Shown one piece after another: positions 24,815-38,300 of a DNA stretch of 64,000 nt. Within the stretch, counting starts at the first letter, position 1, and each line of letters opens with the position of its first letter. Position numbers and translations under genes: made by a program. The stretch is taken from assembly GCA_034336665.1 (NCBI GenBank), contig JAPFBE010000003.1, positions 39,902,360 to 39,966,359 on the forward strand, written 5' to 3'. The notes beneath the pieces were generated by a model that saw only the letters and a program-made list of their open reading frames with translations, was not told the DNA's origin and searched no databases. The stretch is from Luscinia megarhynchos. Lineage: Eukaryota > Chordata > Aves > Passeriformes > Turdidae.

Positions 24815-24948
24815 ATCCAGGTTGGATAGGACCCTGAGCAACCTGACCTAGTGCATGGTATCCCTGTTCATGGCAGCAAGGATGAAACTATATAATTTTT
24901 AGAGGAATGCTTGCAACTCAAACCATTCCATGATGATTCTATGAATGT
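24815..24948 (+). mobile_element. CR1 LINE 3' end, 5'-truncated
   Basis: It contains CAGGTTGGATAGGACCCTGA, GCAACCTGACCTAGTGCATG, CCCTGTTCATGGCAGCAAGG and ends CAAACCATTCCATGATGATT then CTATGAATG. The block order is that of the CR1 3' region. The middle portion is degraded, with an insertion-like AT stretch. Confidence 0.88.
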
Positions 24949-25204
24949 GGAATAATATGAGAAGTGCTTTTTATACTTCTATTTTGGCTAAAAAAGGGAA
25001 ATTTGTAACTTCACACCCAGAAATATCCTATTGTATGGTATGACTTCGCTGACTTAAGCATATTAATGTCTCAGTTAATGGTAACATTTTGGGATAAGAA
25101 AAAATACCAAAAAATTTGAGAGTATGGCAGCAGCAGTGCTTTTTTAGGATGAGAATAAATCTATGTAGCAGGGCTACATTAACTCTTGTTTCTTGAATTT
25201 TGAA

Positions 25205-25675
25205 GACAATGAATGCAGTTTTCTCAGGACCATGTCCAGCTGGGTTTTGAGTGAGTGTCTCTGCAGATGGAGACTCCACAACCTCCCCAGGCAGCCTGTG
25301 CTCAGTCACTCTCACAGTGAAAAAGTGTTTCCTACTGTTCAGGAAACACCTCTTGTGTTTCAGTTTGTGGCCATTGCCTCTGGTCCTGTTCCTGGGCACC
25401 ACTGAGCAGAGCCTCTTTGCATCCTCCCTTTGGGTATTGTATGTGTTGGAAAAATCACTCCTGAGTCTCCGTTGATCTGAGACCAAACAGTCTCAGCTCT
25501 CTCAGCATCTCCTTATATGCCCAGTGCTCCAAAATTTAATCATCTTAGTGATCCTTCACTAAACTTGCTCCAGTATGCCCATGTCTTATACTGGGGTGCT
25601 CAGAGCTGGAAAAACCATCCCACTATAGATGTGGTCCCAACCAGTGCTAAGCAGAGGGGAAGAATCACCTTTCTT
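25205..25675 (-). mobile_element. CR1 LINE internal fragment, minus orientation
   Basis: The plus strand reads as the reverse complement of CR1: GATGGAGACTCCACAACCTC, CAGGCAGCCTGTGCTCAGTC, CTCACAGTGAAAAAGTGTTT, TTTGTGGCCATTGCCTCTGG, then CTCTCTCAGCATCTCCTTAT and CTGGGGTGCTCAGAGCTGG, ending GCAGAGGGGAAGAATCACC. It covers the end of the reverse transcriptase region and the sequence after it. The coding frame is broken. It lacks the terminal 3' motif and is the longest CR1 copy in the window. Confidence 0.9.
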
Positions 25676-26149
25676 AACATCAGTGGTTGTGGAATGGGGT
25701 CCCCCCCCTTAAAAATGATGCAATTTAAAACTTTATATTTTAAAGTACACAAACAAAGCAGTGAAAGAAATCAATTAGGGAAAAGTAAATGGCTAAACGG
25801 TAAGGAAAGACATGACAATAATTTATAACCCTTGTAAATTAAACAGAAAAAAAAGATACCTAGATGGTGGCGGCAGTATTTGCTCTCAGAAATTATGGCA
25901 ACTGTGCTAACTTAAGCCACTTGGATTTGTATTAAGCAGATCTAGGCACTAGGAATAAATGCTGGCAGTAGCAGAGGGAAAAACAATGTTAGAAAATGCA
26001 ATGTGTCTCTTCCATTTTTAACTTCTAGGAACATGTGTTGCTTCCTTTCTGAATGCTAGCAGATGTCAGCACCCTGCAGACTGGTTCCTCAGCGGAGGAG
26101 AAATCAGAGTGGATATACTCTAAAGGCAAATTGAGTAATTTACATTTAG
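25676..26149. other. Intron, no feature recognised
   Basis: Unique sequence between the minus-oriented CR1 and the CpG-bearing block. It includes a short C run (about C8 near 25701). Confidence 0.6.
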
Positions 26150-26420
26150 ACACTCATCCTGGAGTGGAGATTGTCATAAGTAACACGCAGGCGATCCCTC
26201 CTTTGCAGACACTCACCAAACGCCGGTGCCGGTTCCCAGGGAGCAGCTTCAATCAAAGGTATCGGCCGAAAGCAAACTCTGTGGCCTCTCACACAGCCAT
26301 GGCCTCATCAGAAAGGTGTATTAAAATGTCAGCAGGAAAGAGATGCCAATCTCTGCCTTTCCTAGCACACAATGACATTTTGAAAGCAGTGCCACCTGGT
26401 GACACCTGCCAAACAACTCT
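26150..26420. promoter_or_regulatory. CpG-bearing candidate enhancer block
   Basis: About seven CpGs cluster at 26185-26270 in CpG-poor intron. The block also holds ATCAAAG (TCF/LEF-type) at 26252-26258 and two CACCTG E-boxes exactly 10 bp apart at 26393-26398 and 26403-26408, as bound by ZEB/SNAI-type factors. No repeat homology was recognised. A possible plus-strand 50-nt exon (26209-26258) has acceptor CTCCTTTGCAG and donor GTATCG. Regulatory function is inferred from composition and motifs only. Confidence 0.35.
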
Positions 26421-26488
26421 CTGCTGCTCAGCAGAGCATATGCCGCCTCAGAAATACCTCAAAGGAGGATCTGGAATTGAATGAAACC

Positions 26489-26515
26489 AAAAAGAAGAAG
26501 AAAAAAAAAAAAGGG
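26489..26515. repeat. A/G-rich low-complexity tract
   Basis: AAAAAGAAGAAG runs into A12 (26501-26512). Confidence 0.85.
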
Positions 26516-29500
26516 CTTTTTTATTTATTTCCTTCTATAATTCCTTGTCAAGTTTCCACATGCAAAAATCTTTTCTCTTTTTCTGAATAGTGGTGAGAGC
26601 AGGCGATGGTTTAATCACTGGCATCAGCTCCTGCCTGCTGGCTCTGTAATTTATCTCAGCAGAGAGCAGCCCTCCCCTGTGATAAGCTGCCGTGCTACCA
26701 CAAGTTATGGATCCTCTCTCTAGCAGTGAGGCTGACCCACAGCCAACAGCACTGGGCTTGGTACAGAGCAGCTTTTGAAGCACAGTGAAGCTGATGGCAG
26801 AGTGACCACACAGCCTTTAAATGCTGCAAACACCCAACACAATCCAGAGCAGCACCTCACAGGACCAGCACAATGGTTTTGCTATGCTGGCCACCATGGG
26901 GGCCAGCTTGCTGCATCAGGAATGGGCCCCAGACAAATCTGTGCATTGGGGTTTATTTAGAGAAGGTGAGTCAGCTTTCTTCTGCTTTTTTTTTCAGTTT
27001 GAGTTCCACATCAGACTATAAACTGTAAGTGTAAGGGAGCCAAGAACCTGCAGGCTGAGAGACAAGCCAAAGCAATACCTTCTCCATAAGCATCTCAAAA
27101 TATGGCAGGGCTGTTACACAAAGCAAAAACCTATTGCTTTAAACTGTCATATCCTTCAGCTGCTGTAATCGTAGTCTTTTATCTGTCCTCCAGATCTATT
27201 TTTACCTGCCTATTCCCAAGTACCAAAATTCAGCCAGCAAAGAGAAATCTGTTGCTGCTGAAGGTCTGTGCAACTCTAACTCCCCCTTAGGTCTTGCTAT
27301 GCATGCCATCCTCTGTGTCCACTGAATGATTGACATTAATTACTTCAATCACAGCATGTACCCTAGCTCCATGGAAAAGGGAAAGGATTAAAGCAGGAGC
27401 AGGTGGAGGAAATTTTCTGTGGGAGGATGCAACAGCTCCAGACTCAATAGCAGCTTCTGCTGGTGCAGTGTGTGCTGCTAAAACCAATGCCCATGCTATC
27501 ACCTACCTGGACACTCATATACATCCAAACCACCAGTGTTTAAGTCCACAGAATGGATGGACGTGTCATGCCATCCAAGTAGGAATGAAAGGAAAAGAAG
27601 CTTGCTAAATGCTTCTTGCTGAAGGGTTATTTTTCTTCCTCTTCTCACTTGCAAATCAAAAGACCTGATCATAAAAAGATTGGGAGCAGCCTCTGAAACA
27701 CAGAACACCCAGTATGCATGCAAATAATAAAAACATCAGAAAAGGAAAATCACTCATTAAATTTCCCTCACATTTCTGGGGTTTTTTTGAGAAACAAATG
27801 TTCATTGAATTGGATATGGGAGGTGGTTTGATATATTTAATCATCTAGTTTCTGAAGATGAGGGCAATCCAAGAGAAGCCAAAGCACCATCATGAGAGGT
27901 TCAAACCTCTTTAGCTATTTTCTTGTTTCTCTTTAAAATGGGGATTTTTTTTTCCTACTTAAAGAGCTATTAAAACAAAGAGAGAGCTAGTGTCAATTCA
28001 TGCTCTGAATCTAAATATTTTAAAAGGCAAGCAATAACACTGAAAATATCTGGATGCATATATTCCACCACGAGTCATTATATTTTAATATTTTGGCGTC
28101 TGGCAAATCTCCAAGTGCATCACTATCTACCCTGTGAGATAATTAAGTTTAAAAGTCATAACAAATGTAAAATAACGCATAATGGAACAATCTAAAAGCC
28201 ATGCATTCACATTTTCCTTGGAATATTTTCTGATTACCCTCTTGCAAATTGTCAGCTACCCAGTGATAGTAAAATTGTTTGAATAATTTTAAGAGAAAAA
28301 TCAAACACATTAACTTTTAATAATATTTTATGAGACTCATAATTCTTTGGGATGTAATAACCTCTTATCCTACTGCGATTAGTCACTGGGATCCATCATG
28401 CTGGTCCCCTGGTTACTCAAGACAATCTAAATTTTGAGTAATACTGGAAAAGGTAATAGAGATCCAAAATTAATATGATCCTTTGTGCTTGTAATGCTAT
28501 CCCTAATGCAAGCGGGTTTTTTGTAACAATTAAAATTTATCAAGGAGCAAATTGTGAAGATCTAGAAGACAACCTAATTTGTAGGAGATAACACTGTGAT
28601 GAGGGCTCTGGTCCAAGTGTTTAATTATTATCTTGAATAACCTCTGTCCTAATGACAGTTGTCTGAAATGACACTAGACACTGAAACTCCCTGCTGTCAA
28701 GGCCAGCAGCAAGACAGCAAACCCCTCAACTTGATGGAGTGCAGGGAATTCTCACATTACCATGAGCCAGCCCACAGCTCACCAAGCCCAGCATCCCAGG
28801 CTGTGGGTGGTAGCCCCTGTCTCACAGAAAACCACCGTATTCCTCTTGCATTCTTGTCATCTGAGCTGTTTGCAGCCACGCTTATCAATTTAATGCCTTG
28901 GCTAATTTCACCCCAAAACAATGTTTGTTTACATAACTCTATTCTCCATGGTAAAGCAGCTCATGCTTGAGTGTTTCAAACGTTACCCTATTAATGGGAG
29001 ACAGGATGGCAAGAGTAGATGTCCTATTGAAAATTAGCACACTCTCCAACTGCCTGTGCTAGTCCTGCCTGTCGGTAAGTGGTGATTAACACCCCGCTGG
29101 CTGCAGCTGTACTTCTCAATATAGCTTCTCTGAGTAGGAGGATGCACAGAGAGTACCTCATTACTATGTCTTTAAAGCTGTAAAGCAAGGAATAATGCAA
29201 AATAAATCCTTTAAACTAAAGGTCATAGACTAGAATATGTTGGCATGAACACCTGCTCGCAATTCTTGAAGAAAAAAATCACAAAGACAAATGATTTATC
29301 TACTTTTATTTTCTTCCCTTTCATTGTAGGTAGGCAGAGGCCACACAACTGGATGTTAATAATTCTCAGCCACAGCATAATGTTTTTATATAATGCCAGA
29401 AGAAAAGCTTAGGAGCTTAGCTAACAGGATGCCTTGCTGGCTGAGACAGTAGAGCTGGCATTAGCTATTTCTTCTGCTTGCCCCAAGCTTTTTGCTCACT

Positions 29501-30099
29501 GCAAACTGCAGGAGAACAGACCAGTCATCCTGCTCCCTCCACACTTCCAACACTGGAAACCTTCTTCCAGTTCAAGCCCACTTTGTGTGCACATTCAATC
29601 TGTTAACTGAGAGGTAGAACCTGGCTGTATTGCTAAGCTACAAATTCCAGTAACCACAGACTTACATGAGAGAAAATTACTGCCTGACAATGTAGAGAAA
29701 TCTGCAGGGTCACCTCCTCAATTGATTTTGGTCTCCTTGTGGATAATGCTTCTGACCAGGGAGGATGGTGGTGGCCACCCTCAATCTTTATCTTTTGCTG
29801 TCACTCACACAAGCTCAGAGGCTGTGCAGTCACACAGACAAGGGCAGGTGACACTGCTGCCTGTAACATCTAACAGAGCTCTGGTGTGGTCCAATCAATT
29901 CCCTTCTAGGGGGAGATAAACCCTTTGCCTTTACCAGACACACCCTGGGCTCTGCAGGGTGCTGCAGGGGTCCCAGCCCCAGCAGGTGGAGGGGGCATTT
30001 CCAGGCTGAGAGCAGGCACCCAGTGCTTTTCCAGAAGGACCCAGCACTCCTTGGAAAATCTAGTCCCGACATATGAGCAGCAAATATATCTAAAAAAAA
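26516..30099. other. Intron, no confident feature
   Basis: Unique intron. An AT-rich repeat-free block at about 28010-28500 is a candidate conserved element (see findings). A GC-richer patch lies at about 29850-30060. No credible gene was found. Confidence 0.6.
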
Positions 30100-33000
30100 A
30101 CCCCCACAAATGAGTTAGGAAGAGTCTTTCTTGCCCTATTACCTGCTGTGGGCATGCTGAAATGGAAGGAGCTTCCACCACCACTCCATCTGTCACGGAG
30201 GTGAAAGTCAGTCTTGGGCAGAGGTCAACAAAGAAAAATAAAAATAAGAAAGAAATATGACTCTTGCTGGTGAAAGAGGAACAGGCTGATTCGGGAGTAC
30301 TTGAGTGGGAAAGGTTTTTATACAACTGAGCCATTGCAAAGGAAAGCAATGGGATCCCATCTCCCACTGCTTCAGGAACTGAGCACAGCACCCCTTCAGA
30401 TCACAAATTCATTGTCAGGCAATAATTTTCTCTCACATAAATCTGCAGTTGCTAGTTTTGTAGCTTAGCAATACAGACTTTTCTACCTCTCATTTTATGG
30501 ATTGAAAGCGAGCACAGCCAATTGTCCCCAGAAAACACAACCTCTCACTGCACAGAATTATCCTCCCAAGCGCAGGCTTCACATGTCCAGAGCGGCCAAG
30601 CAGACTGAAGATAACCCTTACAGGAGGAGAACTGGGGAAACATTCACTCTGTTTCAGGGACTGAAAGAAACAGTATGATGGAGTCTGAGCAGGAGCTCTG
30701 GGAGCTCTGCAGAGCTGTGAGATGATGTCTGAAGTCCTGGCTGGAGTACTGCACTATTTAGAAGTGAGGGCAGATTTTCTCTGGTTTCCCATAGTCTTAC
30801 TGCTCAACCAAAAAGCTGTCAATGATACTAGTCCTGACAGCCTCTGTGGTCAACCAACATCCACTTTCTACTCCAAAACACTCTACAGTATTATTATGAT
30901 TTCAGAAACTATAATGTTTCTCTAAAATTCACAAAGCACTGCTGAACATAGCACCTGTGCCTTCTGTTTGTTTCTGAGCTGGCTGGTTCAGAAAGCAGGC
31001 ACAGGGAGTCCTGCAGGGACTAGGGATTATTCTTTTTAAGATCTCAGTTTGAATATTTCCACTGAGATGAAAGCTCTCCTTTCCACAGCAAAGGAAGAAG
31101 CATCCTGCTGGACCCTGAAAGACCAGCTTCTTCCATCTCCCAAAGTTCCACTGGTGATGTAAGAAGAGCAGCCAGCAGATGTAAAATTCAAGTAAGACTC
31201 TGGTATGGGCTGAAAGAAAATAGGCAGTGCTCTCAAGAATTCAAAGTTCCTGTGGAATTTGGAAGCTGCATGTGGGACACCAGCCCTTAACTCAGTAGGT
31301 TTACTGGCAGATCCTGGAGCCCTCAAGATCTGCAGAAGCCAAGGGGGAATGGCAGACAACTCTTTACTGCCCACCCAGCATCTCAGTGCTGCTCCCTGAG
31401 TGTGCTGCCTCGAGAACCTCCAGGGTTCTCCAGCTCTGCACCCCCTCATGTGAAACCTGGAAAAGACACAAGATGAAAAAGGTCAAGGATATGATGGAAC
31501 CAACCACTTAGGCATACAGCCTGTCCTGGCAACCCACTGGGTGTGTGGCATAATTCAGCTTTCTGAACTGACATCTAGTATTTGCATTTCCCTCTAATAC
31601 ACGTGGGGTTTCCTGACAAGTCACCTTGCACTACATATTCACCACTGCACATCAGGATAATTAAATTGTCACCTAATGGGGGGAAAATCACAAGTGCAGG
31701 GAACAAACTTGATGTAAGAGCTAAGCCTGGACTATTGAACACTTTATTTATCTTTTTACTTATCTTAAAAGAGATAAGAATAGTCACGAAACGTGTGCCA
31801 AACTGCAAAAATTTAGCACAGCTTTCCCTCAAAATGTCATTTACAGAAAGAAGTAGAGAAAAAAAAATCATAATTAGAAGAACTAATCACATCTCCAGAA
31901 TTATAAGAAATAGAATATTTCTTCTTTTGAATACTTGGGAGACACTCAGTCTGCACATGTCAGAAGGCTTTAGATTAGACTGATAATGCAAATATGCCAA
32001 ACTTGCTCACCTTTAGACATACAGTACAACTAAGATTAAGAAACACGTCACCAAGAAAAGTTTATGTACCAGGGTCTGCAGATTTGCAACTGGAATTGTC
32101 AAGGAATTCTTGGGAAAAAGTTCTTGCAGAAGAAAAAAGTGAGATGAGTTCAGAAGAGAGTCCTGATTGTAACAGTCCATATTTTAACCCAGGAAGTATT
32201 TGAGGGGTGACACCCTCTGCTTCTCAGCATTGTTTTAAATCTAGAGATACCACAGGGATTCTCTGGGTTGTTTCCAAACAATTGAGTTTACCTTCACCAA
32301 AGACCTCTGTCCCTTGGCATGCAGAAATCTAAAGGAAGATCTAAAATATCTATGTTTTTGAATGTGTTTTGGCTGAAATGGTGACCAGACGAAAGCCCTC
32401 AGCCAGCAGCAAGTTACTTCCCTGTGAAAAAGCTGCACACTGAGATGGCAGAACCAAATCTGAGCCTCAGCCACTCAGCATTAGGGTAATTCTGCAGAAC
32501 AACTGCAGCTAGTGAGGAACCAGCAGTGAGGAGGTGCCCCTCCAGCCTGAGCCACCCTGGCACACACTGTGGGGAGATCCTGTTACATTTTTTATATATA
32601 TTAAGAATAATTGTACAGTCTTTGATGCCACAGAGGAATTATTATTCTTCCTTATTGCATGGAAGGCATGGTTTGCCATGAGCCACCAAAAGTCATTATG
32701 AAGATTAGCCTGGTCTGAAGATGAGTCAAAGAACTTAAATCACACCTGAATCATGGCATAATTTTCTCAACAATGAGAAAAATGTTTAATTAAATAATAT
32801 TTTTTTAAATTTTCAAAGATTATGTTGGGTTTTTTATTAGGTCTATGATTAGATTTTTAAATTAAAAAAGGGAAAGGAGTAAAATTTTTTGAGTTCTTCC
32901 ACAATTTCACCTAGACCCCAAAATAATTAATGCAGTAAGTTACTTGGGAGTATCAATAGAGACTGTCAAAACCAGTTTAACCTTTTTTAAATCTTCCTGG

Positions 33001-35399
33001 TATTTTCACAGTCATTAACTATAACACAACAGTACGCTTCTGGGAGCTCCACACCTAATTACCTTTCATGGGTAAGAAAAGTTTTATTTAAAAATTCATA
33101 CTAAATGCATTTTCTTGAGAAAGAGTATATCTCAAAGCTATATTAATACAAAATATGCACAAATAAATGCATCTGTGTGATTTGTGGTAGCTTTTTGATG
33201 CGTTAGAATGAAGACAACAAAAACTATGGAAAAAATCTGACATTGTTCTTAAAAAGAGGTGCTTCCAGAATGCATGCATAGTTAGTATTCTCCATATGTA
33301 CAGGATGCAACCAAAAGATTTTCAGAAACAACCTCATGCTATGTCATGGCAAGAAACAATACAAAACATATTGGTAATTGAATGGCTGGCATGAATTTTT
33401 ACTGCATATAAAGAAGCATTAAATTTCATTCATGTGAGTTACCCAGCTGCCTTAACAAGAAAAAGTGCAAATGATCACATTTTCTTAATTCTGCATATGG
33501 ATTTTTCATGAAGCCATTCTGCACAGTATTTATTTATTCATGCCATATGAAACACAAAACTTCCCAAACAGAAGGAAAGCACCATTCAGAAATAATTATG
33601 ACTCACAAAGTTTAAAACGTTCTTTAATCAGATTTTATATAAACATACAGCACTTAGAATAGATGCCTATAACCTGTTTGAACAATTTTGTGCCTGGGAC
33701 TGAATGCCATTCCTGCCAGGGACTGCCTTCAGGAACACACCTGCCACCTTCCTGCTGTGACAGAGAGGTCAGCCCAATCAATCCAGGAGATCAATACAGC
33801 TGTAACCCTAATGTTTGCTTTGAAGCACGCCCTGCTATTTGAGAACAAATACAAACAGAAAACACAACTTTCAAACAACTCATATAGAAGGGGCAAGTCA
33901 CTCTCTTACTACCCCCTAACTAAATTTCAGAAGCTTCACTCTGTCACAACAGCACATTCATGAGCCCTACCAGAGATGTAAGGAAACAAAGAGAAGCTGT
34001 GTACAAGTTCAGCACTGGCTGCTGGGCCAGTGCAGCAAGCAGGTTTTTGGGGGAAAGCATGAAGGGAGAGGGAAGCACTCGGTAGCAGCTTGGTGCTGTC
34101 TAATTTATCACTGCACAGCCACAGGCTACAACATATGGTGCTCTCAGTGAAGCACCCGAAGGCAGCTTGGTAGGGCTCTATGAAGATCAATGATACACCA
34201 AAGAATACCATTAAAAGACACATTCATCTTTCCCCAATCAATAACAGCCTTAAAATGATCTCTGTGACACTCTATTCTTACAAGCATTGCTGCTGGGCTT
34301 CTCCAGCTCACTTGTCATCCTCTGGCTCAAACCTCATTACTGCCAACTCCTCCACATGCTCCCCTTAGTGGAGGAATTTGGCTCCCCCTGAAACTTAGCA
34401 GACAGAATGAGGAAATATAAAAGTGACATCAAGTTCAATGAAGATACAGAAATGCATTCAGTCTCTTTGATAGCCTCTGATACAAATGGTGCAGGTGGCC
34501 AGCGATTTTTGTGTGTCTTTTATCAGATCAAAAAGTCTACTCTTATACACCCTTCATAGATCTTAGCAAGCCATTGCCAAGGGGATTTAGAATTAATGAA
34601 AAGTATCTCAGATCTGAATAAAAAGCAATTAAAAAGAAAGACACAGCAGACTAAAAATGCAAAGCATAATTTATCTTTATGTGTAAACAAAGCATTGTGT
34701 GAATTTGTGTTCTCTCCATCAACAGGAATTCTTTCCCTCCTGGGATGGGCTTTATCCCCTGCATGGAAAAGGAAGGGTCAGCCCCTGATTCATGGATGTA
34801 CTGAAGCAGCATCTTGAGGATGCCAGCATAAGTTTATTCATCAGGCTGGCTGGTGTCCTAACTCCTGCACAAATGGGAAGTGCTAGCTGCCCGTGTCCCT
34901 GCAGTTCAGCTGCCCTTAGGGTACCTCCTAGTGAGCACACTGCAACCTCCTGGACCACAACAGGACAGGTCTCTCTGTGGTGAAGGGAACACAGAGAAGG
35001 GCAGTACTCTCCTCACTTTTTGGAAAAGTAGATAGGCAGTTTCGATTTTCCACACAGAGGCATCACTGAATCAGAGGATGCCTGTGGGTCCTCAACCCTT
35101 CCCATCAGAAAGTGGTCTGTCCATGCAATTCAGTATTCACTCCCTGAAAAAAGCAAATACTATGGTTTTGCTTTGTCTGAGAGAAAACATATGCTGCTGT
35201 TTGCCACGGGCAAGGAGGCTAACACATGAGTTAACACATCCTAGGGAAATCCCTTTTATTTGTGTTGATCAAGATACTAAGTCAAGATATCTTAAGCATT
35301 AATGTCAGAGTGACATTGTTCATCTGCCTTACAATGAGCTTGGTCAGGGTGGTTAAGCAGGGTTTACCTTCACAATCTTGAGGGCAGTAACTCAGAAGC
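30100..35399. other. Intron, no feature recognised
   Basis: No interspersed repeat was recognised over more than 5 kb. The longest open frame (31036-31449, minus, 137 codons) has no recognisable domain and no codon-use support. AT-rich blocks lie at 32760-33000 and 33400-33620. Confidence 0.6.
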
Positions 35400-38300
35400 C
35401 ATTCAGGAAAGGTCTCCCACAGTCAATGTCCAGCAGTATCTCTCACCTATGACACACACTTGTCCCTAAATTCACCACATCTGATTTACTGCTCTTTAGC
35501 ACCGTGTGGAGCACACACAGGAAGTCCTTTGCTTTCCTACCTAGCTGGAGTTTAGTTCTGCCTCATTAAAGACATCACTCTAGCTATATGAATGAGATTT
35601 CATTAGGTTCTTGACGAGATATTCATTTGCTAGAGGTCATAATCATGACACTATATCACTGTTTTTCCTGGACCTAAAACATAGTTCTGCCCAGCTATAA
35701 AGTTCAGATTTGAACCTGCTGTGCTGGGAAATCCAAAACACAGGCATATATTTGAATTCAGAATTGCACTAAAGTCCTAGTATGGACAGAGCTGAGAGGC
35801 TATGCCCCTAGAGCATCCAGAATTAGTAACATTGCAACTGAGGCTTTGCTTGAGATGATTCTTCCATCTGATGCTAAAACAACTGTGAGAAGGTTTATAT
35901 ATACTTAAGAAACAATTACAGCTAGTGATGCAAAAATAATTCCCACACCAGAAATATTTCAGAAATTAGGAGAAAATATAACTTGATTTTGATTATAATT
36001 AGGTTTCCTGTGGTTAGTTAAATGTTTTCTCATTTACCCTTTCATTCTAGCAGGGTAATCAGTCACCTGGTTCTTTATGAACTGTGCACCATGGTGTACA
36101 TTCAAAACTGGCTGGAGACAGTCTCAGGACCAGCTTCTGCAAATGTGATGCCCCAGGCAGGAAATAGGCATGGGGCACATACACATTAGAAAAAAAAAAT
36201 AATAGTAATTAAGGAACAAAGCTTAGCTCCACTTTATTGCTTAAAACTAATGTAGTTATTATACTGAGCAACAGGACTTTTAATTTCTAATTACTGTATT
36301 TATTTTCCTAAACAGATTTCAAAGTTGTTGCAAAAACCTGGATAATTGTTTTGCATGAGCAATTAAATATTAAGACTAAATAAACAATATTCATCAGAGA
36401 GTTACGTTAAACTATGCAGTTATTTAGGAAAACAAAAAATAAATAGTTTGCTTTACTAGCCTTTGGGAAAGGAATCACTTTTGGAGTTTCTTATTGAAAG
36501 TGAGAGGATTTTTCCTGCCTTGTAAAATTTAGACTTGAGCTAGTTTAGAGAGCTGCTTGCAAACCGAATCTGTATTTGTGGTGAAGATGAAAACTCTAAA
36601 GAATGCTCATGCACCGCTTAAAACAAACTGCTTTTGAGCATTAGACTCTTCATTGAGATTTTATTTTCCTTTAAAGGGAAAGGAAATTTGGCAGGAAGTT
36701 GAAACAGGGCATAATGAAAAAATTAACTTCTCTGAATATTTCTGTGTTTGGTTCCATCCCATTGCAGCTTCTCTGCTTTGCAGGATGAATCAATAAAGGA
36801 TATTTCCACTTTTAAAGGATCACAGAATTAGAGTAGCTTTAGCAAGTACCTCATTTACTACAAGGAGGTGAATTAAGATGGGTCCTTGTGATTAGGTGCT
36901 TTGCATATGCTCCCACTGAAGCTCACCAGCAACTCATTAGTGCTGCTCTAATTCCAAGACCACTGCATTCCCATTTAAACACTGTACTTCATCTGTATTG
37001 AAAATAAAGGAAATATTTGGATTTTGCTGTGATTTTTTTTTTTCTACTGGAAGTTGCACAGAGAAGGTAGGGGAGCACCTACCCCCAACTGCTGCTACAG
37101 CTTCCATTTTGCACTTCAGTTCTAGGTGTTTCTTCCTGTGCTGTTCTTAACTTCAAGCATTCAAATAACAGTTTAACTAGAAGTGTTTCCTAGATCAGGA
37201 CATTGATCTTTCATTGTGGTTTATCACTTTGAGACTGGAAACAAATGAAACCTTTTTTTAACCTTAAACTGTTAGTTGGCATGAGAGTAGCTTCATAAAA
37301 TCATGCCAAGTAACCCCTAGATAATTGTATGTATTTGTGCATCCACATGTGTTCATTTCAATGTATTATCAGTATTAAGCAGCTGTTCCCTTTACTGAGT
37401 ACAGGGAATACAAGCAATACTCTAAATGTTGATGTTGTCACATCTAATTGCCCAAAATAAACCTGACAATATTCCAGGGAAAAGCACTGCAGGTATCACT
37501 ACATATGCTCACTGAGGGATGTCTAATGAAGAGTCAAAACAGAGCATAGAATGCCAGAAAACACCAGTGCTCCTATCTAGGTTTTAAATAACATGGACTT
37601 TATCAAAATTAGTGATTGCAAAATTTTGACTTTATGGATATTCCTCTCTCTTGGAATGAGAGTATGAAATTGTGGCTCCATGTAAGCACAAGTGAGCAGC
37701 TTGCCTGGTGCTTGCAATGATTTTTCATGAGGAAAAAAAAAAAGAAAAACATTTAACCACTGCAATATCTTCCAGAAAGGGAAAATTTTATTGGGAAGCT
37801 TATGTGACAAAGCCACTCATACTCTAGAAATCCAGACATGTTTTACAACTAAGAGTTGCATAAAAAAAGAGGCAATTTCAGAGCCAGAAACCCATGAGCA
37901 CAAACATTCACAGACAATTTATAATTCTGTACCATAAATAGCTGGTCCATAATTCATTGACAAAGAGTTAATGAGAATATTTGTAACTAATACCCATAAG
38001 AAAGATAAGGGATGGTATAATGTGGTTTATACTTTCCTACAATACTTTTCAAGGACAGCAGGGAAAGGCTTCTGACAGCAAAAAGCAACAAGAAATATTG
38101 CACTGACCTACCAATTTCCTACAATCCCATCAAAGTAATCCATGTGTAGAGACATTAAAGCACAATTTGTCCCAACTGACAATTTCCAAATAACTAGATG
38201 CCTTTTAATTGCTGGCATCATTAACCTTATAGTATAATTGTATAGCTCCAAATAATAATAATATAGTTTCCTCTCACTTGCAAATTGTTCAGCAAAAACA

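Noticed and set aside
25028..25486. 152-codon minus-strand open frame
   Set aside because: It overlaps the minus-oriented CR1 fragment and unrelated flank, so it is not an independent gene.
26053..26484. 143-codon plus-strand open frame through the CpG-bearing block
   Set aside because: No recognised domain. Open by chance in a GC-richer patch; a regulatory reading is preferred.
31036..31449. 137-codon minus-strand open frame
   Set aside because: No recognised family. I considered a CR1 coding relic but matched no CR1 motif.
36815..36860. Possible CR1 3' end from a GGATCACAGAATTAGAG string
   Set aside because: Only the short ATCACAGAAT similarity is seen. The following GGTTGGA block is missing.
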